NCBI GenBank assembly: GCA_958510825.1
Contig: OY294051.1
Location: 1,116,001-1,180,000, forward strand
Reading direction: 5' to 3'
From: Brachypterus glaber
Lineage: Eukaryota > Arthropoda > Insecta > Coleoptera > Kateretidae
DNA: 64,000 bases
Shown here: positions 10,859 to 21,639 of the stretch, in pieces
Layout: every line of letters starts with the position of its first letter
How positions within the stretch are numbered: position 1 is the stretch's first letter
The notes under the pieces: model-generated
Told to the model about the DNA's origin: nothing
Seen by the model: the letters and a program-made list of their open reading frames with translations, nothing else
The model's database searches: none
Program-made: the position numbers and the translations under genes

Positions 10859-13270
10859 AAAAATTATACTATACTTTATGAGAAACTAAAAATGAAACAA
10901 GGTAAGAAGTTTAAAGCTTAAATCTCCAGCTCTAATAGCATTGTATTATGCTCGAATGTACCACACTGGTACCAACCCATTGGAATGTTAGATATCAGAA
11001 TTAATTAGTTCAAGATGGGCAACGGCACAGGCCGTATGCACGTTTCTTCGGTAAAAGTACGCCTTTATTACGCTATTCTTATTGTGCTGAGATGGCTATG
11101 GACGGGCCACTAAGCAAACGTGATCATGATGACTATTAAATATGAATAGTACCACATCGAAAGGTACCCCAAGTAACACGCTAAGATTTTACAGCTTAAA
11201 TTGGCTGTACCTCGCACTTTTCAACCAGCGTTTAGCTTAATTTCGGTAATTTAATTTTCTGTATTTAGGATTTTTTATTAAGCTGTTCTTAACACTTTAC
11301 ATCCAATGTAATAGCTATAATCGACTGGGCGCAGCCAATAAATAGTACAAAATAAAACCATAGCTATTTGTGTTTTTTTTATGTACTTTAAAACTATCTT
11401 AAAACAATAAAAAATAATAGAAATTTAATGCATTTTAAAACCGCTTAATGCTAGCATTATTACCTAGAGTCACTCTCTCTCTCTCTTATTGTCAAAATGG
11501 TTATCCATTCGGCGGTAAATAACGGAACTAATTCATTACAGAAATCTGTAGCCTAAAATAATATATTTCATACAGGAAGTTTTGTCTTACTTATAGCCTA
11601 TAAAGCCGGCTAATAGATGGCCGTGATGTTAGCTTCGCCATTTTTTGCTTTTCTTAGTAAAAAAAAGATGAAAATCTAAAAAAAAATCATAACCTATGAA
11701 ACCCTTTTACTGTTAAAAACATAATATCCTGTATATAACATTTATTGCAAGTTTTCGGACTGTGAATAAAGTAAAATAATAATAAAATAAAATAAAAAAA
11801 CTTTATTTTCATTAATTTATTTTAATTAATCTTCACTATTGCTGGGGCCCGTGAACTATAACAAGTTTTTGTCATCCCTTTTCACAATAATATCTTTTTC
11901 GCACTTAAATTATTTGTCAAACAATTTATAGAAGTCCATTTGTTATCACAATAAATAATATATTATAATTTTTATCTAACAAAGATATTTCCAGAACAGA
12001 GTAATCCAATCCAATCCAATTCCAGTATGGCTTTTCCCTTTGGGTAGTTGGCCAGCTCGATCTAGTATAATTTTCAGCCTACGCAAAACCGTCTCACTCT
12101 GTAGTGATGTTTGCGCAGACGCCAATTTATAAAAAAATAATAATCTCTTTGAAATTCTTAAAAAAATATCCACGTGTACAACGAAATACATTGAAATTAA
12201 ATCACATATTAATAATCACGACTCACTTAAAAATTTACAATTAAACGAACACTTTCACGACATTACATAAAATAAAAATAATTAAGTCCTGTGCATATCA
12301 ATGATTGCGATGCTGATGCTGGAATATATCCGCCGAAGCAGTCACATCCGTCCCTTACAAAGATCACGCTGCGACTGCAGAACAGAGTAAAGTTTATGAC
12401 AATATTATATTATTAAATTCCCTAACTTTCTATAAAACATATATTTTTATCGTTTTATGTTGGCAACAAGAAAATACAGAATATACCTGTAGTCTATCTT
12501 TAGGACTTTTCTAAAAGCGACATTCCAGCTTCTGTGAAACCCGCACAGCAACTATGGACTGACTCTCCTAAATTGGCCAAATGCTATCGCTACAACCGCT
12601 GCACATCTCGTTTATAGAAAGCTGTTACAGCCAAGCTGGCTTTAATTTGACAACGATGACGTAGTGAGAGTGACTTTAAGCTGCTACTTGTGCTACTTGG
12701 GTGTGGTTCAAGGATTTAGTTTGGACTTTTAAACTTTTTCGTTTTTTTAACAATTGAAACTTGAGTTTGTCTCTTAAAAAAATAATATATATTTATAATA
12801 ACTCAATTTTGAGTAATCCTTACTACTACGTGTGGCTAAGATGTTCTATTTGAAAAATAAGCGGTTAAAAAACTTATGGCTTTACAAATTTTACAGGTGC
12901 TTCATTTTTATTTTATTACACCTATACTTATGAGCAATTTTCTTGGTAAGTATGTCCTAAATTGTTTTTTTTTTCTGCCCGGTTTGAAACGTGCCAATCG
13001 ACCATATGTTTATAAGGCCATAAAAGTTGATTTACTGCCGCGCTTTTATCGGTAATGACCCTACCATTGAGTTATGTTATTGATTATTTCAATATTCTGA
13101 ATTGCAGGTTTTACAGGTTAAGGAACTTTAAAATAACAAATAAATAAAAAAATATTATTACCAAAAAAATAAACTTAAAAATATATTCAAAAAAGCATAA
13201 TTTTACAAAAAAACAAAAAGTTTTGAAAGAAAAATAGAAAAAATATTTAACCCCTAATCCAATCCCAAAT
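10859..13270. other. About 2.4 kb without a confident feature
   Basis: Mostly AT-rich. Sub-regions near 10990-11130 and 12300-12700 are of more ordinary composition. Short (CT)n at about 11473-11486 and (CCAAT)n at about 12004-12020. See the separate unrecognised frame at 11976-12191. Confidence 0.4.
11976..12191 (-). CDS. Unrecognised 71-residue open frame
   Basis: The second half (QSETVLRRLKIILDRAGQLP) has a soluble, charged, non-repetitive composition unlike the low-complexity frames around it. I know no family that matches. The first half is hydrophobic (IFLRISKRLLFFY). No clear splice donor follows. It could be chance, a degraded exon or an old transposon piece; low confidence that it is a gene. 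Confidence 0.15.
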   Translation of the reverse strand: MYFVVHVDIFLRISKRLLFFYKLASAQTSLQSETVLRRLKIILDRAGQLPKGKSHTGIGLDWITLFWKYLC

Positions 13271-13281
13271 TTAGCAAAAAT

Positions 13282-13496
13282 AATCCCAATCAAGGACTCT
13301 GGATACGGAACCTATGGTCCAAAGAGACTTTAGCTCAAAGCGTCCTCGAGTCCCTTTCACATCGACACCAGCTTTTATTCGTGAAAGAGGTAAGTTAGTT
13401 AGTAAATCGGTAACAACCATAGAGAAGGAAAGAGAACCATTAGTCCAGCCTGTGCAAGATTATTTTGTGACAGAACGGGGCAGCGAAATGATGTAA
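13282..13496 (+). CDS. Unrecognised open frame with a consensus splice donor
   Basis: The frame stays open for about 71 codons and includes VQRDFSSKRPRVPFTSTP. Within it, at about 13387-13395, is GAAAGAGGTAAGT, a good match to the insect 5' splice site. A weak possible acceptor (CCCAAATTTAG) lies just upstream at about 13275. Composition is less AT-rich than the neighbours. No family recognised. It could be an exon of an unseen gene or chance. Confidence 0.15.
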
Positions 13497-13562
13497 CGAA
13501 ATATATCTGACCTTGCGCAGTACGCATCTCTATCAGCTGTGAAATGCTGTCGGTCGTAAAAC

Positions 13563-13670
13563 AATTCATCACCCCAGTATTCATTTGTCTTATCTCCAAA
13601 AATTCTCCTGTAAAAATCTTAAAATTTCCAAAAATAGAGATATGGCAAACCAATACTGGGGTGACGAATT
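13563..13670. repeat. 108-bp imperfect palindrome
   Basis: Ends AATTCATCACCCCAGTATT and AATACTGGGGTGACGAATT are complements with one mismatch; the next 25 bp also pair loosely (CTTATCTCC with GAGATATGG). A small foldback MITE is the likely explanation. Confidence 0.75.
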
Positions 13671-14626
13671 ATTAGTAGTTTGTTTATACTGTCAGTACTG
13701 TCAGATCGTCGTTTGTTTCTGTTCATTTTACGACTTCTACTGTGTTTTAATTGTTTTTTTGCTGCATTTGTTTATAACTTTAAACCTAACCTGTATTGTT
13801 GCTTTATAAAGAGCAAAGGGTCAATCCCTGATGTACTCAAAGTAGGTGTACAAAATCCCGAAACTCAAACACACCTCGAAAAATTCTTATAAAATAATTT
13901 TAAAAACTATTTCGACGTTTCTTCGTAGATATTTATTGTTTTTTGTGAATTTTTTACAATTTTTATTTGACACAAAACTAAGGTTAAAAAATACTCGTCA
14001 AAAACAACAATAGTAGTGCGCATGTGCAAGTTTATCTCAGATGCGCTAGGCACATTTATCACAGTATTCCGCAACGGCTTTGGAGGTCTTTCCTTGTCTA
14101 TGGTAACAACGCGTTAACGTTTAGCTTCGGCAACGACTAATTAATCTTAAAATGTGTTTGTTATGAAAATATTAATACTTTTGAAACCATTTTAATCATT
14201 GAAATTTATTTTAAAATTGAAATTTGATGTTTGTGATAACTTTAGTGGATGGTTATGTTATAAAATAAATTTTTATTTATTTGAAATGATTATACTACTT
14301 ATATTTGGTAAAAAGAACATATTGTTCAAGACCATAAGTGACCAAAAGGTCATAATTAAAGAATTAGAAGTAAAGTAGGCTATTAATCTTACTACTTAAC
14401 AATGTAAGATAAGCTTATTTAAAGAATTTCTCTGATTTAATAGTAATGTTGATGAAAAGAATGGCAAAAAACAAATAACAACCATATAATTATGCCATTT
14501 ATTATGTACCAGAAAGAGATTCACTTATAAAAACTTGCTAATAAATTACCTCTCATCTAAACTCACTTTTGTTTATCTTGCCCCGGGGACAGAAGCGGTA
14601 AATAATTTAAAATTAAAATGACAAGA
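13671..14626. other. No feature seen
   Basis: AT-rich. Open frames at 13585-13892 start inside the adjacent palindrome and are hydrophobic low-complexity sequence. Confidence 0.4.
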
Positions 14627-14908
14627 ATTTTTTTTTTTTTTTTTACATTACATGTTTGTTTAACCTCGTACTATTCTACTTAATTAAGCATCCCCTAAGT
14701 CCAGGACTTGTGTGGGCTAGTAGTAGAGGGAACCACCGGCTTATACTGACTTTCGAACCAGTTTCTAGGGAGTGTCCGTTTCACTTATCGCCTTCGACAA
14801 ATTTCAATTATTAATTAACTGAAAAAGGCAAATCGGCGCCAGTGAGAATCGAACTCACGATAGTAGACTTGCTATGCATACGCGCTAGCCACTACGCTAT
14901 GCCTCCCA
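14627..14908 (-). mobile_element. tRNA-derived SINE, copy 2
   Basis: Read on the minus strand, the head GGCATAGCGTAGTGGCTAGC has an A-box-like core and GTGAGTTCGATTCTCAC is a good B box. The body matches 10090-10265, and the tail ends in a run of about 18 A (plus-strand T run 14630-14644). The 5' half of the head is unlike copy 1. No target duplication was found by eye. Confidence 0.8.
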
Positions 14909-15204
14909 TTTATTAATTAAATTAATGGTGTAATATAGATAATTTGAGATGATAAGGCCATTAAACGTATGAAGCATAGATAAATAATACTTAATAATAT
15001 GCGGAATTTTAAAGAGAGCAAAATAAAAAGAGCAATGTAAATTATTTTTCACTAGAAAAGTCAAGCGTTAGTAGTTTTTTTAATTTTCTGTTGTCTTTAG
15101 TACGTTTCTCGGCGTTTTATTAACAAAAAAGATTATGTTCCCGGGGAATTAGTGACAACGATAACTCAAGAATGCTTGGACTACTGCTATGGATAGGCTC
15201 CTTA

Positions 15205-15722
15205 AGACCCCTTTTCACTGGGCAATTTGTACGCAAGTTTGGTACTAGGCAAGTTTGCTGCCAGATATAGCATGATGACAATTGCACATTCATTTTCCTT
15301 TTCACGGAGCAAGTTGTACGCAAGTTTGACGCTATATATTGCAAGTTAAACAGTGCTGTCAACCAGACAATTTTGACGTGTTTCTGCGTTTGTTGACAAA
15401 AACATAACCTAGTATTTGCTCTTTTAAGGAAGTTTTTTAGTTAGACCGGCCTATTATTATTAATAATATTTATTAGCATGTGCAGTTGCTACTATATTAG
15501 TAAAAAGAAATCGATTTGGTAACTCTTTTCTAGGTTGGTACCACGGAAATAACTATAAATCTTACATGAAAATCGTCGAAAAATAGAACTTGCTCTAATA
15601 ATTTGATGGCTCGAAAATAGCATAAAATTGGCCTGAAGGCATGCGCAGTGACTGAGTCATTCTTGCAACAAAATTGCATAGCACCAAACTTGCGTACAAA
15701 TTGCTCCGTGAAAAGCCGCCTT
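15205..15722. mobile_element. MITE with about 45-bp terminal inverted repeats
   Basis: Left end CTTTTCACTGGGCAATTTGT is followed by ACGCAAGTTTGGTACTAGGC; the right end is the complement (AAACTTGCGTACAAATTGCT, then CCGTGAAAAG). A third copy of the same terminal motif sits inside at 15297-15340. No transposase. A target duplication was not resolved. Confidence 0.7.
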
Positions 15723-15765
15723 TAGGGGCTGTCCATATATTACGTAGAGCAAATTGAACTATAAG
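15723..15765. repeat. rep-K-like terminal fragment
   Basis: GGGGCTGTCCATATATTACG, the complement of a motif at 41641-41660. It directly abuts the previous MITE. Probably a lone transposon end. Confidence 0.5.
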
Positions 15766-16116
15766 TATTATTTTGATGGCAGAATACAAACATAAAGAAC
15801 TTAGATTTTGCATAAAATTCAATGATTTATAATAGACAAGTACCCAAATGATTTATTTCGTTACTAATTTGGAATAACCAACGGAGTAAACTTTAAAATT
15901 AAAATCGCCAAAAGCTTTTCGTGTTTAAAATACCATAAATAAATGATTTATAAACACAATAAATACAAATATAAGTATATCCTATTATTACCTATTATTT
16001 CTAATGAATAATTGAATTGAAGACCGAAAATTATTATTGAAAAACCATAGATTTCTGCAAATTTAATTTAATTTCAAAATAAATGTTTTTATCCCCTTTG
16101 GTGCCCCTTTCTTAAT

Positions 16117-16225
16117 TCAGATTTTTACCAAAAACGATGCCAGTCGAGGATATTTTAAAGTCTTTAGCTTAATGCGTTTTTGAGTTGCTGTGGTTAAAAC
16201 ATTCCTGGACAGGCAGACAGCTTAT
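16117..16225 (+). repeat. rep-Q copy
   Basis: TTTTTACCAAAAACGATGCC through GTTTTTGAGTTGCTGTGGT, then CAGGCAGACAG. Shares its order of words with 40258-40390, 48878-48995 and 54888-54995. Confidence 0.55.
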
Positions 16226-16359
16226 TTGCATACATAAAATAGGAGTTTTACCTCATTCTGAATAAGAAACATTATGCAAAAAGCCGTTTGTCGATATCTT
16301 TTCTAGAAATTGAGTTATCGAGTTTACAGATGGACAGACACGGAAACGCATTTTTTTAC

Positions 16360-16470
16360 TGATTTCGACTCAGGAAGTTCTTAAACGTCGAGAAACTTTG
16401 GTCAAACGCTTTGATTATCGGCGATGTTTTCAATGCATCGACACTTAGTAGTAAGTACCGATGTATTTTT
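16360..16470 (+). repeat. rep-R copy 1
   Basis: TCGACTCAGGAAGTTCTTAA and AACGTCGAGAAA through GTACCGATGTA match 49868-49990. It follows rep-Q, as if both belong to one longer decayed element. Confidence 0.55.
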
Positions 16471-17248
16471 TTTTACATAGTAAAACAATAAGTTGTCACT
16501 CATAACACATCACTAAAAAATGCTAATCGGTAATTCATAAGCAATTAGTTTGAAACCCAATATGGCTTTTTTTTTATTTTCAAGCATCTGTCGATCTAAG
16601 ATATCGATGCATTTTAAATTAAAATGCGAAGCTCCTTTTTTTTCTCATTTCGAATTAAAAATGAGTCTTCCTGACTTTTGAAAAAGCTTAATTGAAAACA
16701 GTAACCATTATAACAAAACCAACAAAAAGTTGACCAGTTATTTCATCATTATTTTTTATCCATACCGCACAATGGAAAGAACGTAAACCTTAGCTGGTCA
16801 AAATACTTTTCTTTCTTCGAAGGTCAAAAAATCATGAATTTTATATGTAAGGCAAAGGTTATCTAAGCTTTTTTTTGCCACTGAATAGATTTTACTAAAA
16901 ACTCTATTCTATGGATAAGCGCCGAATTTAAGAGTTTGTGTGATACCTCCAAAAATCGGTCTCAAAATTCTCTATTAAATAATTTTCTTTCTTCAGATAG
17001 TCTCTTTTTAAATACATTTTTACTTTATTATTTAATAACTATCATAGAGATCCAAACAGATTGTGACTCAGAGAATAGTTTCTTTCACCTTAGACTAGCA
17101 ACAAAATAAAAAATATATTATTAGACTTAAAATAATGTATCAGACTTCCATTAAAAAGAATAAACTTCGTGACTCCCACCTACATTTTAGAAACTAAAAA
17201 TATAAAATGTATTCAAAAAAATATTTTATATTATCTTATTTAGGTGTT
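16471..17248. other. No feature seen
   Basis: AT-rich, unique-looking DNA. Confidence 0.35.
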
Positions 17249-17313
17249 ACTAATTTAAAGTCGATACCTAGACTGGTTTAAAAGTTAAGAGGGGGGACTT
17301 TTGGACCGTACTG
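17249..17313. mobile_element. Solo end of the Tc1-like foldback family
   Basis: AAGTTAAGAGGGGGGACTTTTGGACCGTACTG is a diverged match to the right ends at 54391 and 63085. The rest of the element is absent. Confidence 0.7.
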
Positions 17314-17690
17314 CATAAATAAAACACTATTATCTGTAAAAGAAATGCAAATCTGTAATAAATTAATAAATCTAAACAATTTTATCCAATTATATCGTGA
17401 AAGGAACCACTGTGCGATCCGTAAAAATTTATTGAACGTGGACTAGTTAATCTGATGGCATCAAGTCCGGCAAGTACGGAGCCTCACACTAGAAGTACCT
17501 GATTAGTCTTGCTTGAACGATGCCAATATCACTCCCTATATATCTCCAATTATCTTCTTCTTCTTCTTCTTCGATCTGATTAACTAAAGAAGAAAAAATC
17601 AATATATGAAAGTCTTAACGTGGATAGAAATCTCATCGTTTGATTACTTAACTCTATTTTGCAGACTAAAACTATTTTCCTTTCAACTGA
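17314..17690. other. No gene; short (CTT)n
   Basis: A CTT array of about seven units lies at 17551-17572; the rest is featureless. Confidence 0.4.
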
Positions 17691-17870
17691 GTACTAAGTT
17701 GATAGTAAGCCACCTCACAACTTTTGACGTTTCTTAAGAAATTATTAAAAATTTACATAACATACCTTTCATACAACTAAGCGGCTTATCACTCCTCTTT
17801 ATCATGGAGCATGCGGTCGCGGTCATAGGTAGTTCGTATAAGTTTGTACTCACTTGCAGGGCCGAAGATT
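17690..17870 (+). repeat. rep-G copy 2
   Basis: CATACAACTAAGCGGCTTAT and GCGGTCGCGGTCAT align with 2487-2580 and the reverse of 26760-26870. Confidence 0.6.
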
Positions 17871-18054
17871 TTGTGGGGTGAACTATGGGCCAGAATTTTT
17901 TTTCCGCGGCCAAAATTCTGTAAATAATTTACCAATTATTGGTATGTAGGGGTTTTCGAGGTCGCTGAATGGTAAAGCCCTTAAGATATTTTTAAGATAT
18001 GTATTTTTTTGTCTAGAATTCAGATGAAATTTTTTGTAGAATTTTACTATACTA

Positions 18055-18433
18055 AAAACGCGTTCTCAGAGATTCGACATGTAGCGGCGTTCTCATGGCG
18101 GCACCTAAACGGAGCTTCCTCCCAATTGTTTTTCATTCTGCCGATTTTGACAGATGAAGTTAAAAATATTTAACTTCACCGCTGCTGCTGGCTTTTTGAG
18201 GTTCGATTTATCGTGTGTCATGTGATTTTGTCTTTGTCAAGAAGAAAATTAAATAAAAATAGGTAGATTTAAATGTAAAGTTACCCGCTAAGTGGATTTA
18301 TTTAAAATTTTATTCGTTTTAACGAAATATTTGGGTAGAGCCTGTTTGCAAAAGTGACGTTGTCAAACTCTTCCATTGACATTTCGTGGCATACGTACTT
18401 CTGGACCCATGTCAAAGCTATGAGAACGTGTCT
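18055..18433. mobile_element. MITE of about 380 bp
   Basis: The left end AAAACGCGTTCTCAGAGATT is complemented by the right end (AGCTATGAGAACGTGTCT), with GACATG/CATGTC further in. TA flanks both ends (18053-18054, 18434-18435), consistent with a Tc1/mariner-type target, though the TIR match is imperfect. The interior is GC-richer than the surroundings and has no transposase. Confidence 0.6.
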
Positions 18434-18446
18434 TAATGGTAAATTT

Positions 18447-18700
18447 CAACGAACTAATAACTCTTCTCTCTAGAATAGGCATTTCATTTGTAAAAACTGA
18501 AAAAAACGTAGCCAACATATACATTTGTCTGTCTTACTCGCACAGCTTTCTTCTAACAGAGACAACAATAACAGTTACTGGTAATTGTTATTGTTCAGGC
18601 CTGAATATACCTACTATTTGTTTACAAGCAAACCGAGATGTTGGCGATACTTTATATTAACGGTATGCGTATTCTAGAGAGAAGAGTTGGTAGTTCGTTG
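18447..18700 (+). mobile_element. hAT-type MITE family 2, copy 1 (254 bp)
   Basis: About 30-bp TIRs begin CAACGAACTAATAACTCTTC on the left; the right end is GAAGAGTTGGTAGTTCGTTG. The exact 8-bp target duplication GTAAATTT flanks it (18439-18446 and 18701-18708). An 8-bp duplication is the hallmark of hAT (also P and some others). The opposite-orientation copy is at 33364-33618. An open frame covering the element is a by-product, not a gene. It inserted about 12 bp from the end of the previous MITE. Confidence 0.92.
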
Positions 18701-18708
18701 GTAAATTT

Positions 18709-19334
18709 GGAAAAATATTAAAGTATGTTATTTTTTTAAGCAACCTATATTTTTTCCTTTAAAAAAAGTATAAATATATATAGCTAACAAGGTCCAAACT
18801 AATACCTATGTACTTATAGGAAACCTATAAATTACGATAGAAAAAAAAAACGTCAACATTTATAGTAATAATCTACACCAACCTTATACGTAGACACTAA
18901 TTTTATATGTCCATAAATGTATACTTTTAATGAAACCAAACATATCGAAGACACATTATTATTAATAATTATTAATTACCTACTAATACCCAATAAATTT
19001 TATTTGAGATAATATCAAAATATTATCTTGCAAAAATTAAAAAAGTAAATTTTAATTTTGAAAATCCGACACACACAAAAAAAAATCTAAATTAAAATAT
19101 AATTTTCTGCCAAGGCCCTCAAAAACGGTTTTACTGGACCAGTTTGATTTGCGAGCCAAGGTACGAGACTTGCAAGCAGGCGAGTCAAGGAAAGAAGTAT
19201 TTTCGGCCATGGTGGCCATCTATAGATCTAGGACAACGATAAAAATTCGCTAAAATTAACAATAAAAAATATTTCTAATAGTTTTTAAGGTTATGTCACT
19301 ATCTGTTAAATTACACCGACCCACAAAAAACATT
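18709..19334. other. No feature seen
   Basis: Very AT-rich; nothing recognisable. Confidence 0.35.
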
Positions 19335-19586
19335 GTCTGTGTTGGGGTTGAGACCTATTCTTATGTATTTCGGGAGGTTAAACGAATCTGCAATAAAAAA
19401 GGCAAGTCATGGGCTCTTTTTTCTTGCTACACTGAAAAAACAGTCTTAAATGGTGAAAATCTCATATTATTAGTTGTATTTCGGTGTAGCAAAAAAATGA
19501 GCCCATAAAGTGCCTTTTTTATGACAGATTCGTGTTCAGCATGTCAAAATACATAAGAATAGGTGGGTCGCAACCCCAGCACAGAC
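19335..19586. mobile_element. 252-bp foldback element
   Basis: Arms of about 100 bp: GTCTGTGTTGGGGTTG at left and its near complement CAACCCCAGCACAGAC at right. The inner stem includes ATTCTTATGTATTT and AAAAAAGGCA...ATGGGCTC, each with its complement. Open frames across it are artefacts. A short (ACATACAGT)-like imperfect tandem follows to about 19620. Confidence 0.85.
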
Positions 19587-19780
19587 ATACAGTCATACAG
19601 TACAGTACATACAGTCCTATCCTATCAATAGATGAACCAAATTTTTGTATTGATGATTATGATGATCTTTTTTGTTTTACTTTTGTTAAGGAAAATAACT
19701 CCCTTCTGTAAAAGATGAGTAGGCCGGTTACCAATCATGGCCGTCTAAAAAATAAAAATGAAAATTTGATTTTTATAATA

Positions 19781-20579
19781 TATATATATATATATTAGCG
19801 CTGCGAGCCCAGTGGGCCCATGGCTTGATTTACAATTCTTCTCCAGAGATTTCGGTTTTTGGCTTTTCCTTTCCAGTTTGTGACATTTAGTAGATTGATA
19901 TCTACCATCACTTCATCCTTCCACCTAGATTTGGGTCTGCCTCTTCTTTTCCTTCCACCTACACCACTCTCTATTATCTTTTTTGGTATTCTTTGCCCCT
20001 GCATTCTCATTAAATGTCCTATCCATTTTAGTCTTTGACTTTTTATTGTGCCAATTATGTTCGGTTCATTAAAGAGTTCGTACAGTTCTTGGTTGGTTCT
20101 TCTTTCCCACCTATCTCCTACTTTCTTCCCTTTAAACACTTTTCTTAAAAATTTTCTCTCCCACACCCCTAGTTGTTGTTCTTCTGCAGTTCCTAAAGTC
20201 CACGTTTCGCTGCCAAATAGTACCACAGGTCTTATAATAGTCTTATAAATTTTAATTTTTAATCCCCTTGACACTAGTTTACTGTTTATGATTTTATTTA
20301 ATGAAAAAATGCACCTATTCCCCTTATTGATCCTTTTCTGAACTTCTTTTTGGATATCTGGTTTCCTAGTAAACTCTGTCCCAAGGTACTCAAAAGATTC
20401 CACTTCTTGGAACTCATAGACTTTCCCATCTTCAACTTCGACTTGTAATTTCTCATCTGAAAACTCCTCTTCTGTCCACTTCATGTATTTTGATTTACTT
20501 TGGTTTATTTCTAATCCCATTTCTTTTGCTGCTGAGTCCAACCTTTTCATTACATTTTTCAACTCTTTTTTGCTTCTTG
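19781..20579 (-). mobile_element. 5'-truncated LINE insertion with 13-bp TSD
   Basis: The insertion is bounded by GATTTTTATAATA on both sides (19768-19780 and 20580-20592), a clean 13-bp target duplication. On the minus strand it holds a LINE reverse-transcriptase C-terminus, a very short 3' untranslated end and a (TA)n tail. 5' truncation during target-primed reverse transcription explains the missing upstream part. Confidence 0.93.
19795..20579 (-). CDS. Non-LTR retrotransposon RT C-terminal fragment (about 260 residues)
   Basis: Continuous open frame, no stop. Order of motifs from the N-terminus: SAAKEMGLEINQSKSKYM (the stretch just after the catalytic RT loop), SFEYLGTEFT (about residue 55), IIRPVVLFGSETWTL (about 105), ERKFLRKVF, SQRLKWIGHLMRMQGQRIPK, GGRKRRGRPKSRWKDEV and LWRRIVNQAMG at the end. 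This is the classic tail of LINE ORF2; the YADD-type catalytic loop is lost by 5' truncation, so it cannot be active. An ATG occurs at 20562, but similarity continues upstream to the insertion edge, so there is no true start. Lack of stops and the intact TSD imply a recent insertion. The short 3' end with a TA tail would fit an RTE-like clade, which I infer and cannot prove. Confidence 0.93.
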
Positions 20580-20592
20580 GATTTTTATAATA

Positions 20593-21639
20593 AACTTGAT
20601 AAAAGAATACTTGTGACTAATAATTATTATAAAAAATACTTGTATCAAGTAATAATTTACGATTTTAGATCTAGTGGTGTTAACCAATTAGTTTAGAAAT
20701 GGTTCTAATTAATTTACATAAGTAATTTTAGCCGATAAAAATCTTACAGTCACAATGACATATGTAAATGTACAAGATTATTATCTTGGTTTAAAAATCC
20801 GAGTAATTTCCTTGCGCTTTAAATGAGAAGCATTTAATGGAGTTTCAAAGAAAAAAACAACATATATTTAAATTAAAATTTAAATTATCTGTAATAAATA
20901 AAGTAGCAAGGAGTTATCTTTATTTTATACATAACCAGTTACTCAAATCCAAATCTAAAGGGCAAGACTTGGATTTATTTTATAATAATAATTGTTGTGT
21001 GACGTCGAAAGGTCCCATTCGGTGATATGGGATTGCCTCCGTAACATCGCCTTTATGATATTAATTAAGTGGACTGCGAATAGGTATTAATGATTGAAAA
21101 GAATATTAAAGACAAAACGACAGTTCCAATAATATATATGGTAATCTTACCTTAGTTACAGCATTCAGCACGACAGGTCATGACCGCCATTTCTTCACAG
21201 GAGACACCACATAATTGGAAACTGATGTACGCGAATTAAAGTTTGTTTGACCAGTGTAGGTATACACTACTAATTATTTAAATACATATGTGTATATGGA
21301 ACTTGTTTCTATAGTTTGCAGCCGTAAATATGGTAAATTCTAACGAATGCCCGCGGCGTGGTATATTCGTCAGCTGATTTGAGTATATTTTTATTGACAC
21401 GCATCGATCGTTCTCGAGTGTCAAATTGCTACTGTCCGGAAGGCAACCTACCCGAACTCACGCGCAGAAAAGCTAGGAGGTTTTCAGCGCGTTACTTACA
21501 AAAATACAATTAATTCAAAATAAAATATTATTTTTGAATTATAACTAAGTAAAGAAATTAAATGAAATTATGCATAATAAAACCCAAATTAAAAATAAAT
21601 ACAAACACAGAAATGTGGTTGTAACAATAATAATAATAA
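20593..21639. other. No gene seen
   Basis: A GC-richer stretch at about 21340-21490 (GCCCGCGGCGTGG, GGAAGGCAACCTACCC) is unrecognised. The rest is AT-rich. Confidence 0.4.

Noticed and set aside
18436..18660. Open frame inside a 254-bp element (and its relative at 33496-33693)
   Set aside because: Fully explained by a hAT-type MITE; the two copies do not keep the same frame.
20048..20248. Plus-strand 66-residue frame
   Set aside because: Antisense to the LINE RT coding frame.
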